The notes under the pieces: model-generated | What the model was told of the DNA's origin: nothing | The model's database searches: none | Seen by the model: the letters and a program-made list of their open reading frames with translations, nothing else | Shown here: in pieces, positions 1-11,514 of the stretch | Position numbering within the stretch: position 1 is the first letter of the stretch | Layout of the letters: the number at the start of each line of letters is the position of its first letter | Position numbers and translations under genes: made by a program | Assembly: GCA_009767595.1 (NCBI GenBank) | Contig: VSDK01028718.1 | Span: forward strand, 766,983-830,982 | Reading direction: 5' to 3' | From: Symbiodinium kawagutii | Lineage: Eukaryota > Sar > Dinophyceae > Suessiales > Symbiodiniaceae | DNA: 64,000 nucleotides

Positions 1-136
1 TCACCAACTACATATTTATCAAGTACATGATCTTTGATTTTCGAATTCATTTTTCCAGTATGACTCACCAACTATGTTTATTATATCAATATGGTCCTTC
101 TGTAAGAATGATTCACCTGTACTATATCAATCTTAG

Positions 137-229
137 GCACCCCGTCGTCGCATTCTACCGGATGCCAAGGCCAACTCGGCTGATGGATAGCAGGCGCGGA
201 GACGGAGTCCTAGGGCGACCCATGTGGTT
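137..229 (+). CDS. possible exon, frame uncertain
   Basis: GC-rich island after a TCTTAG acceptor-like site and ending at CAT/GTGGTT. One + frame is open throughout and gives HPVVAFYRMPRPTRLMDSRR and more; another gives a short plausible peptide that stops at TAG. Composition is clearly unlike the flanking ATGGTTAATAAACATGG-type intron sequence. The protein is not recognised. It would be the most 5' exon of gene A if real, but its phase into the next exon cannot be proved. Confidence 0.3.
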
Positions 230-299
230 GAGGATTCCCTATCCATGGATACCGGGGTGGTTTATAGTGGTGACCAGTGGTGAACACTATGGTGGTTCA

Positions 300-930
300 T
301 AAACATGTTTCAGAAACATGGTCAATAAACATGGTAAATAAATGTGGTTAGTTAAACATGGTTCATAAACGGGGTTCATAAACATGGTGAATGAATATGG
401 GTTAGTTACTGTAACATGGTTAGTTAAACATGGTTGATACTTAATGTGGAGATATTTTCATACTATGGTCAATAGAGGTTAATAGTATGCTAAATACTAT
501 GCGAAGATGGTTCATAGTCAGTTAGCAGTGGTTGATATTGTGTTTTTTTGGTGAATAAACACGTCAACAACGGTGGTGGATATATCCCTATATTCAATAA
601 AACGTTTCATTCTACGGTTGGCAATGGTTCGTTCTACAGTTGACAGTGGTTTGTACTGATGAATGGTTTGTACTCATAGTTAGAACTATTTGCCATGGTT
701 AGCAAGATTTTCAGAACTCAGCAAAATTTGAAGCAATGGAGAAGCACTCACTCGTTCGCCTGTGCGGGTTTGGCGTTGCAACCATGGGCCAGTACAGATA
801 CCAACGTACCAGCGAAGCATTAAGACTGGGTATGGTTAGCGGATGATTATTTGTTCGTTTGATTTATGCCCAACCATGGTTGATTAATGGCTAATAGAGG
901 CATAATTCCAGCTACCCCAAGGTTTGATTT
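300..930. other. intron-type sequence
   Basis: Degenerate AT-rich sequence made of ATGGTTNATAAACATGGT-like words. There is no coding island, no stable ORF and no recognised element. It has the T/G-rich polarity seen immediately downstream of other exons in the window. Confidence 0.6.
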
Positions 931-937
931 CTTTCAG

Positions 938-1065
938 TGGGATCATCCCATTTTTTCGGGGCGCGCTGCGTCTGCGTCGCCCAGCCTGGTTAGTGGTGAT
1001 GTTTCCATTGCAGCATGAAGCGCTGCTTAGTTCACCCTCATTGCGCTGGCTTGTTGAGTATGTTG
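938..1065 (+). CDS. gene A exon, phase 2>1, hydrophobic
   Basis: The exon follows a good acceptor (GATTTCTTTCAG) and ends at donor G/GTGGGT. The frame reads GIIPFFRGALRLRRPAWLVV, then MFPLQHEALL and SSPSLRWLVEYV, a basic stretch followed by a hydrophobic run as in membrane proteins. The single leftover G joins the GG that opens the exon at 3700 to make a Gly codon. The family is not recognised. Confidence 0.6.
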
Positions 1066-1919
1066 GTGGGTGCATCACCGACATCTTTGGGTTCAACTAC
1101 CGGACAACTGAGTTGGATTCCCATGTTCAAGTTCAACAGTTCAACCAGCCAATTTGATGAATGGGTCTTCCCGGCTAGGTGGCTCTTTCGGATAGCAGAT
1201 TGCTCCTTCACGGTTCGACAAAATGTGATTGTAAATCAGCTTGGCTGGTTCATTTTGCTGAAGCTAACTGTTATTGCGTATGTTTTCCAGTTGAAACCAT
1301 TGTCAATAGTGGTTAATACTGGAGAGCTATTATCTGCCACTGTCAATACTCACCATGTTTTCAGTTGCTAATCATAGAATGATAGCCATGGCTGTCGATA
1401 GTCTATCAGGCTTAGAATCATGGTGAGGTCAGTAGTATGATTCAGGTTGCATTGCTGCGGTGAGCCCACCCACTTGAGCTATCAAGTCCCTGAATTCGCT
1501 TTTCTGTTGAAAGTGATAGGCCAGCAACGAATGATAAGCTTCATTAGCAACTGCTCTTGCAGTTTCCTACAATACCAATACCCATTATATAGTACCATTT
1601 AGTACCATTTAGTACCAGTATATGTTTGTATCAATATAGTTGGCGCGCTGATAACCAATTACCGAGAGAGGTTTCAATTGCAACACTCATATTGTTGAAT
1701 GAATCCATTGCTTTCCATCATTATCATTTTGAATCATGGTTCACCCCCATGTTTTCGCCAGCGCCACTTTTTTGTGAGACTAATCAACCAAGCCTTGATG
1801 TTGATTGCGAAGTCAGAAACTATATCTGACTGAAGATCGCTCACGTACAATGGACAAGTACAATGGCACTGACCAATGAAGCGTGACTATGGTTGTAGGT
1901 TGGTGCATCCCTGCTCGCC

Positions 1920-2541
1920 ATGGGCCGAGTAACTACCCGGCCACCAAGTGATGAAGAAGATGCAGCTAATCACTTGGGCGAACATGCATCTCATGAGCTA
2001 GCCGCTATACCAATGAGGACGTGTAATATCTCCAGGACCCACAATCACAAACCTTATCACAAAGGAGCCGACAAAGGAGCCGACACTTTTAGCACCGTAT
2101 GTCTGTGTACCGTAACTTTTCGGACTACAGACGCTGGGTTGATCCCAGACTTTAGAGCGGCGCTGGAAGAAAGCCGCCAAATGGAGCAGCTTTGGTGTAC
2201 AGGATTTGCTCCAAAACTTTCGCAGGTACTTTCGGTAGTTGACCGAGGCCTGTGGCGTGGCAGACCGAGGCAACGAAGACATCCAGGGATTGTGCAAAAC
2301 GGTCCAGGTGACAAGGAACATGGCCACCCCCGTGTCGTTGAACAACTGGCGTGGCGAAGAGCAACCTCGCTGTGCGCATTGCTGAGAAAAGCCTGTGGAA
2401 GTCAACGGCAGCATCGTCACCTACCTGCCATGTACTCGAGCATCCTGCAATCAACCAGGACACTATGCTCAAGTTGGTTCCCATACACCCATCAAAGAGT
2501 TTACCCGTGCTGTGATTACTTATAGCCGTGACATCAGTCAA
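1920..2541. other. ORF-rich block, both strands open
   Basis: About 600 bp with moderate GC in which long frames are open on both strands (201 codons on + from 1920; 129 codons on - ending at 2152). The - frame contains plausible peptides such as VGDDAAVDFHRLFSAM and the + frame DFRAALEESRQMEQLW. It is not the usual intron sequence. It may be a decayed gene or element, or an exon whose strand I cannot settle. No family recognised. Confidence 0.3.
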
Positions 2542-2607
2542 CTAATCATGGCACTGTTTTCCTGCCCTGATGATTTTTCTACAACATTTTGCTTTGCTTT
2601 CAAAATT

Positions 2608-2703
2608 TGGCTGGTGGTTTCAAAGATTGTCGGTTTTGCCCAAGATTGGGGATGGTTGATTGATTATCATAATGTTTTTGGGATGGTATTCGACCACCAG
2701 CCA
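2608..2703. mobile_element. introner-like element, family III
   Basis: Terminal inverted repeats TGGCTGGTGGTTTC and GACCACCAGCCA flank about 70 bp. The left repeat contains a potential donor (GTGGTTTC) and the right one a potential acceptor (ACCACCAG). It lies inside the long first intron of gene A, with no coding island touching it, so it is nested intron sequence here. Confidence 0.55.
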
Positions 2704-3699
2704 GACATGGATGGACATCAGCACCTCCTTCTGCTCCAGGACCAAACCCAGCAGAGACTTCGTGACTTTTCTGCTTCGATGTGCCTCGGCCCACCTGAGC
2801 GGGGTTGATCAATGGTCATAGTGCAGAGCGAACCTCCAGTAAACTAACGTGGCAATGTAAAATCCACTGAAAATCGCTGACTTTCCCAACAAAAGGGTAA
2901 ATTTTCCATTGCCATATTAGTTTACCAGAGGGTACTGGCTATCCTGTGTGGATGTTAGTAACACATGTTGGATAATCGTCATTTAACTGGAAAATGTTTT
3001 TGTTGAAAGTGTTGGTCCGTATTGGTAATATGATCATACACCATGACAGTGCAGTTCTAATGGTTGGCATTTAAAACATCAGTCAGGATGAGTTGTTTAA
3101 ACATAATTATTATATGTACTGTAACTACTGTGTGTTCAGCACTAAACGTTTTCATACACATTTACATACATGGCAGTACCGTTATCATCGCAAACCAGTA
3201 TATACACACCCTGGTCACTGATGAGTGACGATGGTTACAAACTACTTTTACTACTATTGGTTGGTATTAATTCCCATTAAGTTGATCATGAAACAATCTA
3301 AACGTCTGCAAACTGGTAACAATCACTATTGATCAACACGAACCATCACAAGCCATTATCAACCATCAACAAGATTTTTTTAGTTTACCACAAAAAATGT
3401 TACCTGCAATCATCGTTCACCCTTACCAACCCTTCTTAGTCATTATTTGTTAGTAATCGTTACTATAACTATCAATCAGGATCAACAATCAATAACCAAA
3501 TAGGTTGATCCGTAGTTACTGTAACTCTCTCTAGCAGGGTATTCAATAAACAATGCAATGAGATCTAATCATTCCAACCATTGTTAAACATGATTAACCA
3601 GGGCTTAACAACCAATGACAGATCCATATTGGTGGTTTATCTACCAATGGATCTTTCATTAGTCATCTACCAAGGCTACCAACCAGGGCTACCAACCAG

Positions 3700-3834
3700 G
3701 GTTACGGGTTGCTGCCCGAGGTCATGACTCCAAGGGCTGCCCCGGGGCGTCCATGCGCTCGTTGGTACTGCTGGGCACCATTGGGTGCGCCTGGCGCGCG
3801 CTGGGCAAGCTGTGGCTGAGCCGTGGCTGCCATG
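3700..3834 (+). CDS. gene A exon, phase 1>1, membrane-like
   Basis: Acceptor ACCAACCAG and textbook donor G/GTGAGT. The frame gives LRVAARGHDSKGCPGA, then SMRSLVLLGTIGCAWRALGK and LWLSRGCH. A hydrophobic segment (LVLLGTIGCAW) is bounded by Arg and Lys. Length 135 bp; phase agrees with both neighbours (938-1065 and 5050-5181). Confidence 0.65.
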
Positions 3835-3983
3835 GTGAGTTTCCAGTGATGGTTTTCATGGCTTGGAGTGGTCATAATAATCTTTATATAATGTTTATCT
3901 TCCGGTTAATTTTGAATGCTAATAATCTATAAATGATAATGATCGATGATTGACAATATGGTTCATAATGGTTAATGACTGAT

Positions 3984-4082
3984 TGGTTGGTGGTTTCAAC
4001 CCCGATGAAAAGTATGCCCGTCAACCAACCAATCATGTGTAAATACGCGTGGGAAAAATAAACAAATTTGAAACCACCAGCT
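3984..4082. mobile_element. introner-like element, family III
   Basis: Inverted ends TTGGTGGTTTCAA and TTGAAACCACCAG about 98 bp apart. Its interior matches the other family III copies in reverse orientation (AACCAACCAAT, GGGAAAAATAAA). It lies in the 5' part of the intron that follows the exon at 3700-3834. Confidence 0.6.
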
Positions 4083-4587
4083 ATGGTGAACAACAACCAG
4101 AAAAATTATATACCGTAGTCAGAGCTAATGATTGATTGGTGCTATAGTTGACTAGTGATGTGGATATGGGTCATGAATAATCATCCGTTATCATTCCATG
4201 CCAATAGATGGATGATGGTTATGCCAACTGCTCGACTGGTTTGTTTTCTTGGGGTGTGAACAGCCGGGGGACAGGGATTTGGTTCAGTAGCCTGCTTGGC
4301 GCATTCTGCTCACTCAAAGATTCCTGTCGATTAGCCAACTGGTTTGGCTATGATTAAATGTATGTCATGTTTCATACGCATAGTGGTCAATCTCAATTCA
4401 AACATGTTTCCTTATTGAGGTCCTCACTTCGGTGACCACAAAGTTGTGGCTTCCTTATTGAGGTCCTGACGTGTCCGCATCACTCGAAACGAAGAGAGTC
4501 ATGCTCAATCATAATTGGCCACTATCATCCATTACCATCCATCATTCACCATTACTGGCCAACAATCCCTTTTATTATCGGCCATGA

Positions 4588-4692
4588 TTATTTATATATA
4601 TATATATTTGTTTTAAATATATTTAAATATATATATATATATATATTTATTTATTTATATTTACATATATGTGTACATACATATATATATAT
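4588..4692. repeat. AT-rich microsatellite
   Basis: Runs of TATATA and ATTTAT about 105 bp long. It lies near the point where this intron changes from TGGTTGATTGG-type words to CCATTATCAACCA-type words, so it may mark the loop of a folded intron (inference). Confidence 0.85.
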
Positions 4693-5049
4693 GATTATCC
4701 TTAGATTGATTATACCGTTTCTATCAGCCATTGAACATGATCGACCATTTCCACGGGCAATTTTTGCTGACCATGTTCATCAACCATTATTATCAACCAC
4801 TGTTACATACTGTTGTCACGAGTATTGTTATCGACCATTATTGTCGACCAGTGTCATGGTCATGGATCTCTGTTATCAACCACTACTCCATGATCCAGTA
4901 TCTAACCATTGTTGTCGACCATCGTCATCCATTAGTATCAACCATTATCATGTGTAATATGGATCTAATCATGTAGTATATGCACCAAATCATGATCAGT
5001 CATGGGCCATGAACCACTTTCCATCATTTACCATCCAAACACCTCCGAG

Positions 5050-5181
5050 TGTTGGTCATCGCCAGTTCGGTGCTCTACACTGTGACGGTGCTACTGCTCG
5101 GGACCCCATGGCCAGCCAGTGGTGTTGGCGCTGGGGAGTTGCATGTTGGTCAGCTGATGGCGGGCGGCAGGGGCTTCATGG
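5050..5181 (+). CDS. gene A exon, phase 1>1, transmembrane segment
   Basis: The frame reads LVIASSVLYTVTVLLLGTPW followed by PASGVGAGELHVGQLMAGG. The first part is a convincing membrane helix of about 17 residues. It starts after TCCGAG and ends at G/GTTGAT. The length and phases (2+43 codons+1) fit the exon before it exactly. Together with 938-1065, 3700-3834, 7422-7553 and 11071-11207 it suggests a polytopic membrane protein; the family is not recognised. Confidence 0.65.
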
Positions 5182-6194
5182 GTTGATTTTGCTTCGCATG
5201 TTTCATGGGTGAAACAATTGTAGTTTGGTAAGTTTGATTAACGTGAATCATCAGTTATCGAACAAACATGGTAGATTTTATTGTTGTCGTCTTTTAATGG
5301 GAGAAGTATTTATTTAGTAGAGTGTGGGTTAACAATGTGTTTTTTTCTCCGGAAGGGCATGGCTGATTTTAAGCATTCTAGAAGTTTCATTGTTCAATGA
5401 AATTCATCGAGGAGGAAAATGATGAGTAGATAGAGAATCATTAGAGAAAAGTTAAATGATTAGCATTTTAACAACCTTTATTCATGAGAGTAAACAAGAC
5501 GGTACTGTGTCAAGTGTTCCTCATCTCTCGAACACTTGGACTTTTCAACCACAAAGAAACACTACCGGCGCGACCACAAACAGTTTCTGATTCATCATCT
5601 AATGTGAATCTAGTTGCAACATGCATGTCATTTGTAACCAACCCTATTTGATGAACCGGCGGTCGCAAACAGATGTAACAGAGATTGAAAACATGGGCAG
5701 TGGCACCAGAGAATTACGTAGAAACTCACATGCCACAAGAGAACTTGCATTGATCGTTCTTGTTGAGTTTTAATCTTTGCCACTGTCCAAATCTAACTGT
5801 GAATGATACCACTTTGTTGTTGGTTGTCAGAAAATATTTTAGAGAATGTATACTTGTTGTCGGAGTACCTTTAGTTTCATGAATCTTTCTGTGCTTACTC
5901 ATCTGGCTATGGATCAAAAGTATGAACCCCCAATATGGCCATGGATAATGGAAACCTATTATAAACCAATTGTTTTTGAGGTTTTCTAGCAAATATTTGC
6001 CAATTCTATATGTACCTATTATTTTGTACCTAGTATTATAAACCTATTATCAACCATTTGTTTCTGAGGATATAGGAAATGGACACCTGTTATAATCAAC
6101 CAATTATGGCCAATAACACCTATAATAAATGGAAACCCACTATAAACCTATTATTTTGCCACATGCCCGTTTGCTTGCCTCCACATATTCACAG

Positions 6195-6291
6195 CTGGGC
6201 AGCCACTGAGGTACTGTGCTCACAATGTCCACGTCCGCTTTTGGCTTGGGGACTGCGCGGGGCAGCCGATCGGTGGATGGGCCCATGCTGG
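6195..6291 (+). CDS. gene A exon, phase 1>2
   Basis: After acceptor ATTCACAG the phase-consistent frame gives GQPLRYCAHNVHVRFWLGDC and AGQPIGGWAHAG, ending at GG/GTTGAT. A second + frame is also open (WAATEVLCSQCPRPLLAWGL). I prefer the first because it continues the phase of the preceding exon. Confidence 0.5.
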
Positions 6292-6356
6292 GTTGATCAT
6301 TGAGGGCAAATGATGGTGGTTCATGGTGTTCGACGTAGTTATGGTTAGTCCATCAA

Positions 6357-6500
6357 GTTAGTGATCCATTCAGTTATCCATCAAACCAACAATCCATTTA
6401 GTGATCCATCGTGCGATCCATTGAGTGATCCATTTAGCAATCCATCTAACGATCCACCTTGTGATCCATTGAACAATCCATCTAGTGATCCATTTAATTC
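6357..6500. repeat. 12-bp tandem repeat
   Basis: About eleven degenerate copies of a GTGATCCATTTA-like unit (GATCCATTYAGTGATCC...). Copies differ at 2-4 positions. The repeat lies in the intron between the exons at 6195 and 6605 and shows no coding character. Confidence 0.8.
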
Positions 6501-6604
6501 CCTAAAGTGCGCCCCAGTCACCACAATTATGGTATAAACGACGCATTGCTGGAAAGACCTATGTGCTGAATTCCAATTGAGCAGAGAATGGCCAGACACC
6601 GCAG

Positions 6605-6763
6605 GAAAGGCCGCTCCTCAAAAGACGTCCGCATCGCAGCCACAGCCAAATCACCGCGCGGTGACGCAAAAGGGAAGTTGCGTGTGACAGTTGCAGAAGC
6701 CGGGCACCCGATGTCGAGATGGCCATCGTCCCGAAGTTGCTGCAGCTGAACCATGGTCTTCAG
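6605..6763 (+). CDS. gene A exon with apparent 1-bp frameshift
   Basis: The first part reads KGRSSKDVRIAATAKSPRG and KLRVTVAEAGHP. From about 6712 the coding signal moves to another frame reading DVEMAIVPKLLQLNHGLQ. The switch lies at a CACCCGATG stretch where one missing base would restore a single frame. The exon enters with phase 2 (acceptor ACCGCAG) and can leave with phase 1 at 6755 (CATG/GTCTTC) or at 6763 (CAG/GTGTCA). The break may be an assembly error in a C run or a real mutation. Confidence 0.45.
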
Positions 6764-6784
6764 GTGTCACACTCTCACATGAAT

Positions 6785-6877
6785 GTTTCTTAGAAATAGG
6801 AAGCCTGAAAACAAGGTTGGTTTATTATTTAAAATGGCTAATGTAGGATGATTTGGGCTCCCCTCTTTTGAGAAACC
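6785..6877. mobile_element. introner-like element, family II
   Basis: Ends GTTTCTTAGAAATAGG and TTTTGAGAAACC with the family interior (AAGGTTGGTTTATTA, GGATGATTTGGG). It follows the exon ending at 6763 by about 20 bp. Confidence 0.6.
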
Positions 6878-7421
6878 ATTAATCATTAGTTAATGGTTGA
6901 CTATATAATGATTTAGGAATAGTTGATTGATGATTAGCTCATGGTTGATGATGTTCAATGACAAGAACCAATTGTTTGATTCATGGTTAACCAATGGTTC
7001 ACCATAGCTATGGTTGATGATGCTTAACCAATCCTTAAAGACTAATCAACCATGGCTATGTTGAATTGTTCTTATTAGTGAGAAATTACAATGGTTAAAT
7101 GATGGTCAGTAATAGACACTCAGCTGATAGAATCCAGTAACTACCATTACTGCAACCAAGAACTGGGAATTTCACACTCTTCTTGGTGAATATATTTAGA
7201 GTCAACGGTGTACAGCAAGCAACATTCATGAAAGATTTTTGTTGCGAATCAACGGGACAATGACACTACCTGCTTATTATTTGGGTACCCATGAACTACC
7301 ACTAGCTACGCTGAAAACAAACCCCAAGCATCTGATCCGAACTTGCTGGTCACCCAACCATTCACCAATGGCACATGAAGTCCATGGAGCTTGCGCGTGG
7401 CTCGGCAGAACCCCCCTGTAG

Positions 7422-7553
7422 TTTCTGGGGCAACTGCGAAGGATCTGGTGATCGTGGAGCTGTCCATCTACTTGGCTGCCTTGGTACCTGCCATGATCAT
7501 GTGGGATGCTGAGCTAACTGGGCATGGGAGTGTTGAGCTGGAGACGTTGAAAG
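7422..7553 (+). CDS. gene A exon, phase 1>1, transmembrane segment
   Basis: The acceptor is preceded by a C-run (CCCCCCTGTAG) and the donor is AAAG/GTGGGT. The frame gives SGATAKDLVIVELSIYLAAL then VPAMIMWDAELTGHG and SVELETLK. The run LVIVELSIYLAALVPAMIMW is a likely membrane helix with an internal Glu. Phase matches the exon end at 6755 and the exon start at 7851. Confidence 0.65.
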
Positions 7554-7630
7554 GTGGGTTGGTGATGGTTCATGATGGTTGGTGATGGTTGAGGGTGGTT
7601 TGTGATGATTACTGACCGTTGGAACCAGGT

Positions 7631-7850
7631 TCAACAAACATATGGATAACAGCTGTTGTGATGACTGTCTGAAAAAATGGGTCCACACTTGAATACTGGA
7701 AAGCGCTTTGCACAGTCCACCAGTTTACGTTGTGAATAGGTCTCCCAAGCAATGACAGGGCGGGTCATTTTACCCGTACCCACATCCACCCTGAAGTTGG
7801 CGAACACTTGACGATGAAACCGCGTGGATGTCACCAAAACTGCTTCGAAG
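7631..7850 (-). CDS. possible antisense coding block
   Basis: The - strand has an open frame from 7855 to 7631 with a plausible composition (EAVLVTSTRFHRQVFANFRV, KMTRPVIAWETYSQRKLVDC). It overlaps the start of the + exon at 7851. It may be a shadow, or a decayed insertion in the intron. No family recognised and no convincing - strand splice sites seen. Confidence 0.2.
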
Positions 7851-7914
7851 TTCACCGTTCACCACGTACCATATTGCAGCCATGTGCCGGGGATGCACCT
7901 GAACAAGAGCTACT
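7851..7914 (+). CDS. gene A exon, phase 1>2, short
   Basis: A 64-bp exon after CTGCTTCGAAG ending at the strong donor GTAAGTG. The frame fixed by phase is HRSPRTILQPCAGDAPEQEL, polar. Another start at 7880 (ATATTGCAG) would use a different phase and is less consistent with the preceding exon. Confidence 0.5.
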
Positions 7915-8238
7915 GTAAGTGTTCAAAACCAGAATGGACTATCCGGAGTCATGACTGTAAGTATTGAACACACAGACCCAGTTCAATTATCATTGTTGGG
8001 TGTTTGTTCCTGTTCTTGTTGTTGCTGTTGTTGTTACTGTTTTTGATTCGTATACTGGCTATTCACCATTATCAATTATCCAGCATAATCAGCCATCATG
8101 AACCACTATTGATTTTTATCGACCATTACAGCTGTTCATCAAAATATCGCAGTGACCTTCGTTCAGCATGGGATATGATTAGTGAATCGCAGTCCGAACC
8201 ATCCCTTGTCATCCCTTGTCATTGATGATCACCCGCAG

Positions 8239-8337
8239 GGCTCGACACCGGCACAGGTTGATGCTGAAAATTTGCATCACAGCTCAGAGGCGAAATGCGA
8301 AGGACGGAGAGATGGAACATGAGCAAACTGATGGATG
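8239..8337 (+). CDS. gene A exon, phase 2>2, basic
   Basis: Acceptor CACCCGCAG and donor TG/GTGGTTAAT. The frame reads ARHRHRLMLKICITAQRRNA then KDGEMEHEQTDG: a strongly basic segment followed by an acidic one, typical of a cytoplasmic loop. Phase agrees with 7851-7914 and 9283-9364. Confidence 0.55.
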
Positions 8338-9282
8338 GTGGTTAATGGATGTGAATGATGGTTAATGGTGGTGGAATAGCTAATGATGTGGCTTTTGCTG
8401 GTGGATGCTGGTGGTTGAATGATGGTGGTCAATACGTTGATGGTTCATGGTGGTGGAGTAAGATATGAACAAATTTGGTGAACTTGTTGTGTTTGTTTGT
8501 TTTTTGTACCCGTTGTTTATTGCCAGTATGTTCATGTAGTTTCAATACCCTGAAAATGATTTTGATTACCAATGATGAGTAACAAACCGGATGATAACGG
8601 GGGGTACTGCTATGACTTGAGAAGCCACCATGCATTTTCAATCAGGGTGAACTGATAGTGTGGCCAAGGATAGTTGCCAGTTGCCAGTATCTTAAAAGAT
8701 GGATATTGATGGTGATTTCATGTTTCACGTGGTTGGTTAATGGTTGGCTGGTGGCGAATTTCATACTTAACTCACGGTTCCTGAGTGATGGCTCCTGATA
8801 GTCGGCAAAGAAGAATTGATTGTCAACAGTTTGTGACTATGAAATTGTCAGCCTAGCATAGCCTAACCGGTTTTGTAAGATGTGTCAAAAGACCTGAAAG
8901 GGGACTGATGCGATAAACTAGATATTAACTGACCACAGATAAGACTACGTGAGGAGGTTTGTTCAGAACATGCGAGTGGCGGTTAGGGGTACCCCGCATA
9001 AATCGTTGATGATCCGTGGTGATGCCGCACTATAATTAGTAATTGTGATTGATTCTGGATGCAAATGATTGATGCTGAATTGCCGGTGGTGATGAGCAAT
9101 GATCAACGCTTCAGGTTCAATCATGGCTCAGAATAACAACATGAAAGCTTGCGTCACCGCTTACACAACAAAAACATCGGGGGAGATGCACTCCAGCAAT
9201 GATACATGCTTACCAAGGGCTATGCCGGGGCCACGAGCTGTCCCCATGACTGAACGCCAGGAGCTTCACAAAGGCCTTGCAG

Positions 9283-9364
9283 GATCGCCTTCATCGAGAT
9301 CAGAGGCATGGCGACAGCGCAGGGTGCTTGTCACAGCAGAGGCACCTTGTTGGACCAAGCCTTT
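9283..9364 (+). CDS. gene A exon, phase 2>0
   Basis: Acceptor GGCCTTGCAG. The frame gives IAFIEIRGMATAQGACHSRG and TLLDQAF, with possible donor GTTTATGG. Two other + frames are partly open, one with 93 codons from 9099. This one is chosen because it continues the phase and leaves phase 0 for the next exon. Confidence 0.45.
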
Positions 9365-9399
9365 GTTTATGGGCAGATAATTATAGATAATTGACATAG

Positions 9400-10850
9400 C
9401 TCCATTTTTTTTGTTTGTTTTTTTTTGATGGTTGTTCTTTTTTGTTCTAATCGCTGTTTTTTTGACAGATGTGTTTAATGCTTGAGGTTTGTTGATGTTT
9501 TTGTTTGGGTCCTTGCAAATGATGGGTGACCTAATGTAAACTCACCAGATAGCTCCCAGTTTCTGGGCAAATATGCAGTGATGGCTATCCCATACACCCG
9601 TGTTTGTTTCGGTAAAGCGATTAGGACAACCAGCTTTCTGAATCTGCAGTAGATTTGGTTCTGAATCTGCAGTATGTCTGGTCGCAAAAGGATCCAACAA
9701 AGAAGTTTCTCAGATTGCCAGCTATAGCTGATGAGGGCCACTCTCCCAAGGTTTGGGAAACCCTCAGGTAACGGATGGTGGCCAAAGTTATCATCATTGA
9801 TCCTGCAGATTGTTGATTGACAACAAATCATCCATATGTAAAGCATTAAGAATCTAGTTTGTGGCTTTAAACCTTAAACATTTGTTTTCGTCAATATCTG
9901 GTGTGTTTGTTTCATTGATTCTTTCCCAGAGGGTTGAAATCACCAAGCAGATGATCAGTAAATTAGCCACTAGTCTCAATGACTTACCATCATTCACCAC
10001 TAGTCACTCTATGATTTGTGATTATCCAATGACCATGCTGGCTACCCTCACCCGACCCAAGGTTTGCTCCAATTGATAGCTGATGGTTGATGGGGGATTC
10101 CTATGGCTAAGGGTTTATGAAGCTTGATACTGGAGACCGCTGATGGTGGTTTGCGCATGGCTATGAGAAGGCGATAACAACCAACAATACGCAACAATCC
10201 CTTGCGCAGTGTCAGCTTCACAGTAATTGAGTGGCTACTACGGAGCGGGGTTGAAAATTGTCCTGTTTCGTTTTGGACCAGATATCACCATGCATCATGA
10301 GGAACATGCCATGTTGAACTGTTGGAATCTATCCACCATTCTCACTGCCGACTCCGAAATTGCTGCTGCTACAGGACTTCTCCTCAAGATGTTCTCTGAA
10401 GATGTGCCCTGGCCATGTTTTGACCCAGGCTTGAAATACATGGCTAAACCGGCGGGAAATATATTGATGTTGCAGGAAGATTTGTTTGATTCAAAGATAG
10501 TCAGAATATATTGTGATATGTTTACAATATCTGAATAGCATATTTGAAAATTCTGATTTCCACGGATAAATGGACCATGTAAATGTGTAAATGTGTTCAT
10601 AAGCGCAATGTATACCATGCATTGCTCATATCTGCATTGAAACTGTTCAAGAAACGCCACAACGCGCAATTAATCTAAGAAACGCCACCACACATAATCA
10701 TTCAAAGTGTTTGGGGGGATCCCCATTATCTTATGAGCAATCTCATAATTAACAGGTATGCCCTCATCAAAGTGTTGCACAAAACAAAGGCTATCTATCA
10801 CTTCCACTTGCCATGTTTCCATGTCTCTAAATTTGGGTGATCAATCCCAA
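9400..10850. other. intron with weak ORFs
   Basis: Long intron-like stretch. Two moderate open frames lie here: 9846-9475 on - (123 codons) and 10227-10538 on + (103 codons, containing TADSEIAAATGLLLKMFSED). Neither has good splice context and neither is recognised. The second is the more protein-like and might be a missed exon. Confidence 0.35.
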
Positions 10851-10851
10851 C

Positions 10852-10955
10852 TGGCTATGGGTCAAAACCCTCAGTCCCCCTATTTCCCCATCATTAACCA
10901 TTGATTTCCCTCTGAAATTGTTGCTGATTATCACTGGTGAACTGCTTGACCCAGC
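10852..10955. mobile_element. introner-like element, family I
   Basis: Begins TGGCTATGGGTCAAAACCC and ends CTTGACCCAGC. The interior CCCCCTATTTCCCCATCATTAACC is the reverse complement of the GGGGGAACCAGGGGTAC block in the other copies, so it is inserted in the opposite orientation. Confidence 0.6.
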
Positions 10956-11070
10956 TAACTCACCTGAATCACTTCAACTAATCCCAACTAACCTGACTTA
11001 GTTCAACTAATCCCAACTAACCAAGTTCCTTAGTTCAACTCATCGGTCTCCAAGTTCCTTACCCAACCAG

Positions 11071-11207
11071 TCCCATGGCGGCACCCGGTCTCTGGTGCGA
11101 CGCCCCAGGCTGCGCTTCGTGTTGCTGGTGATGACGCTGCTGGCCTCGTTGGCGGCTGTCTTGGCCTATTGCGTCGTTGCTGAGCAGCAGCTGTGGCGAG
11201 CCACCGG
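11071..11207 (+). CDS. gene A exon, phase 0>2, transmembrane helix
   Basis: Acceptor ACCCAACCAG. The frame gives SHGGTRSLVRRPRLR, then FVLLVMTLLASLAAVLAYCV, then VAEQQLWRATG. This is the clearest membrane helix of the window: Arg-rich on one side, about 20 apolar residues, Glu-Gln-Gln on the other side, third codon positions almost all G or C. It ends at GG/GTCAAG; phase 0 matches the exon before it. Confidence 0.7.
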
Positions 11208-11337
11208 GTCAAGGCAGCTTAACCAACCAATAACAAATGGCTAGTGGTAAGTAATATAAGGGATGATAACTAAAAATGGTTAGTGGTAAATGATAAGGGA
11301 TGATAACTAACAAGTATAGGGGAGATATACCAACTAT

Positions 11338-11470
11338 ATGGCGAGCTGGGTCAAGCAGTTCACCAACCAGTTTCAGTGGGATAAGTTTGCCAACAAAGCT
11401 ATAAGGGAAATTAGCTGGTTAATGGTAGGGGTACCAGGGGGACGTAGGGGTGAACTGACCCATAGCCATG
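11338..11470. mobile_element. introner-like element, family I
   Basis: Diverged copy with ends TGGCGAGCTGGGTCAAG and TGACCCATAGCCA and an interior GGTAGGGGTACCAGGGGG. It lies in the short intron between 11207 and 11515. Confidence 0.5.
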
Positions 11471-11514
11471 TGGCTTGATGTGGGTTGATGGTCGGTCACC
11501 TGGGGGTAGCTGAG

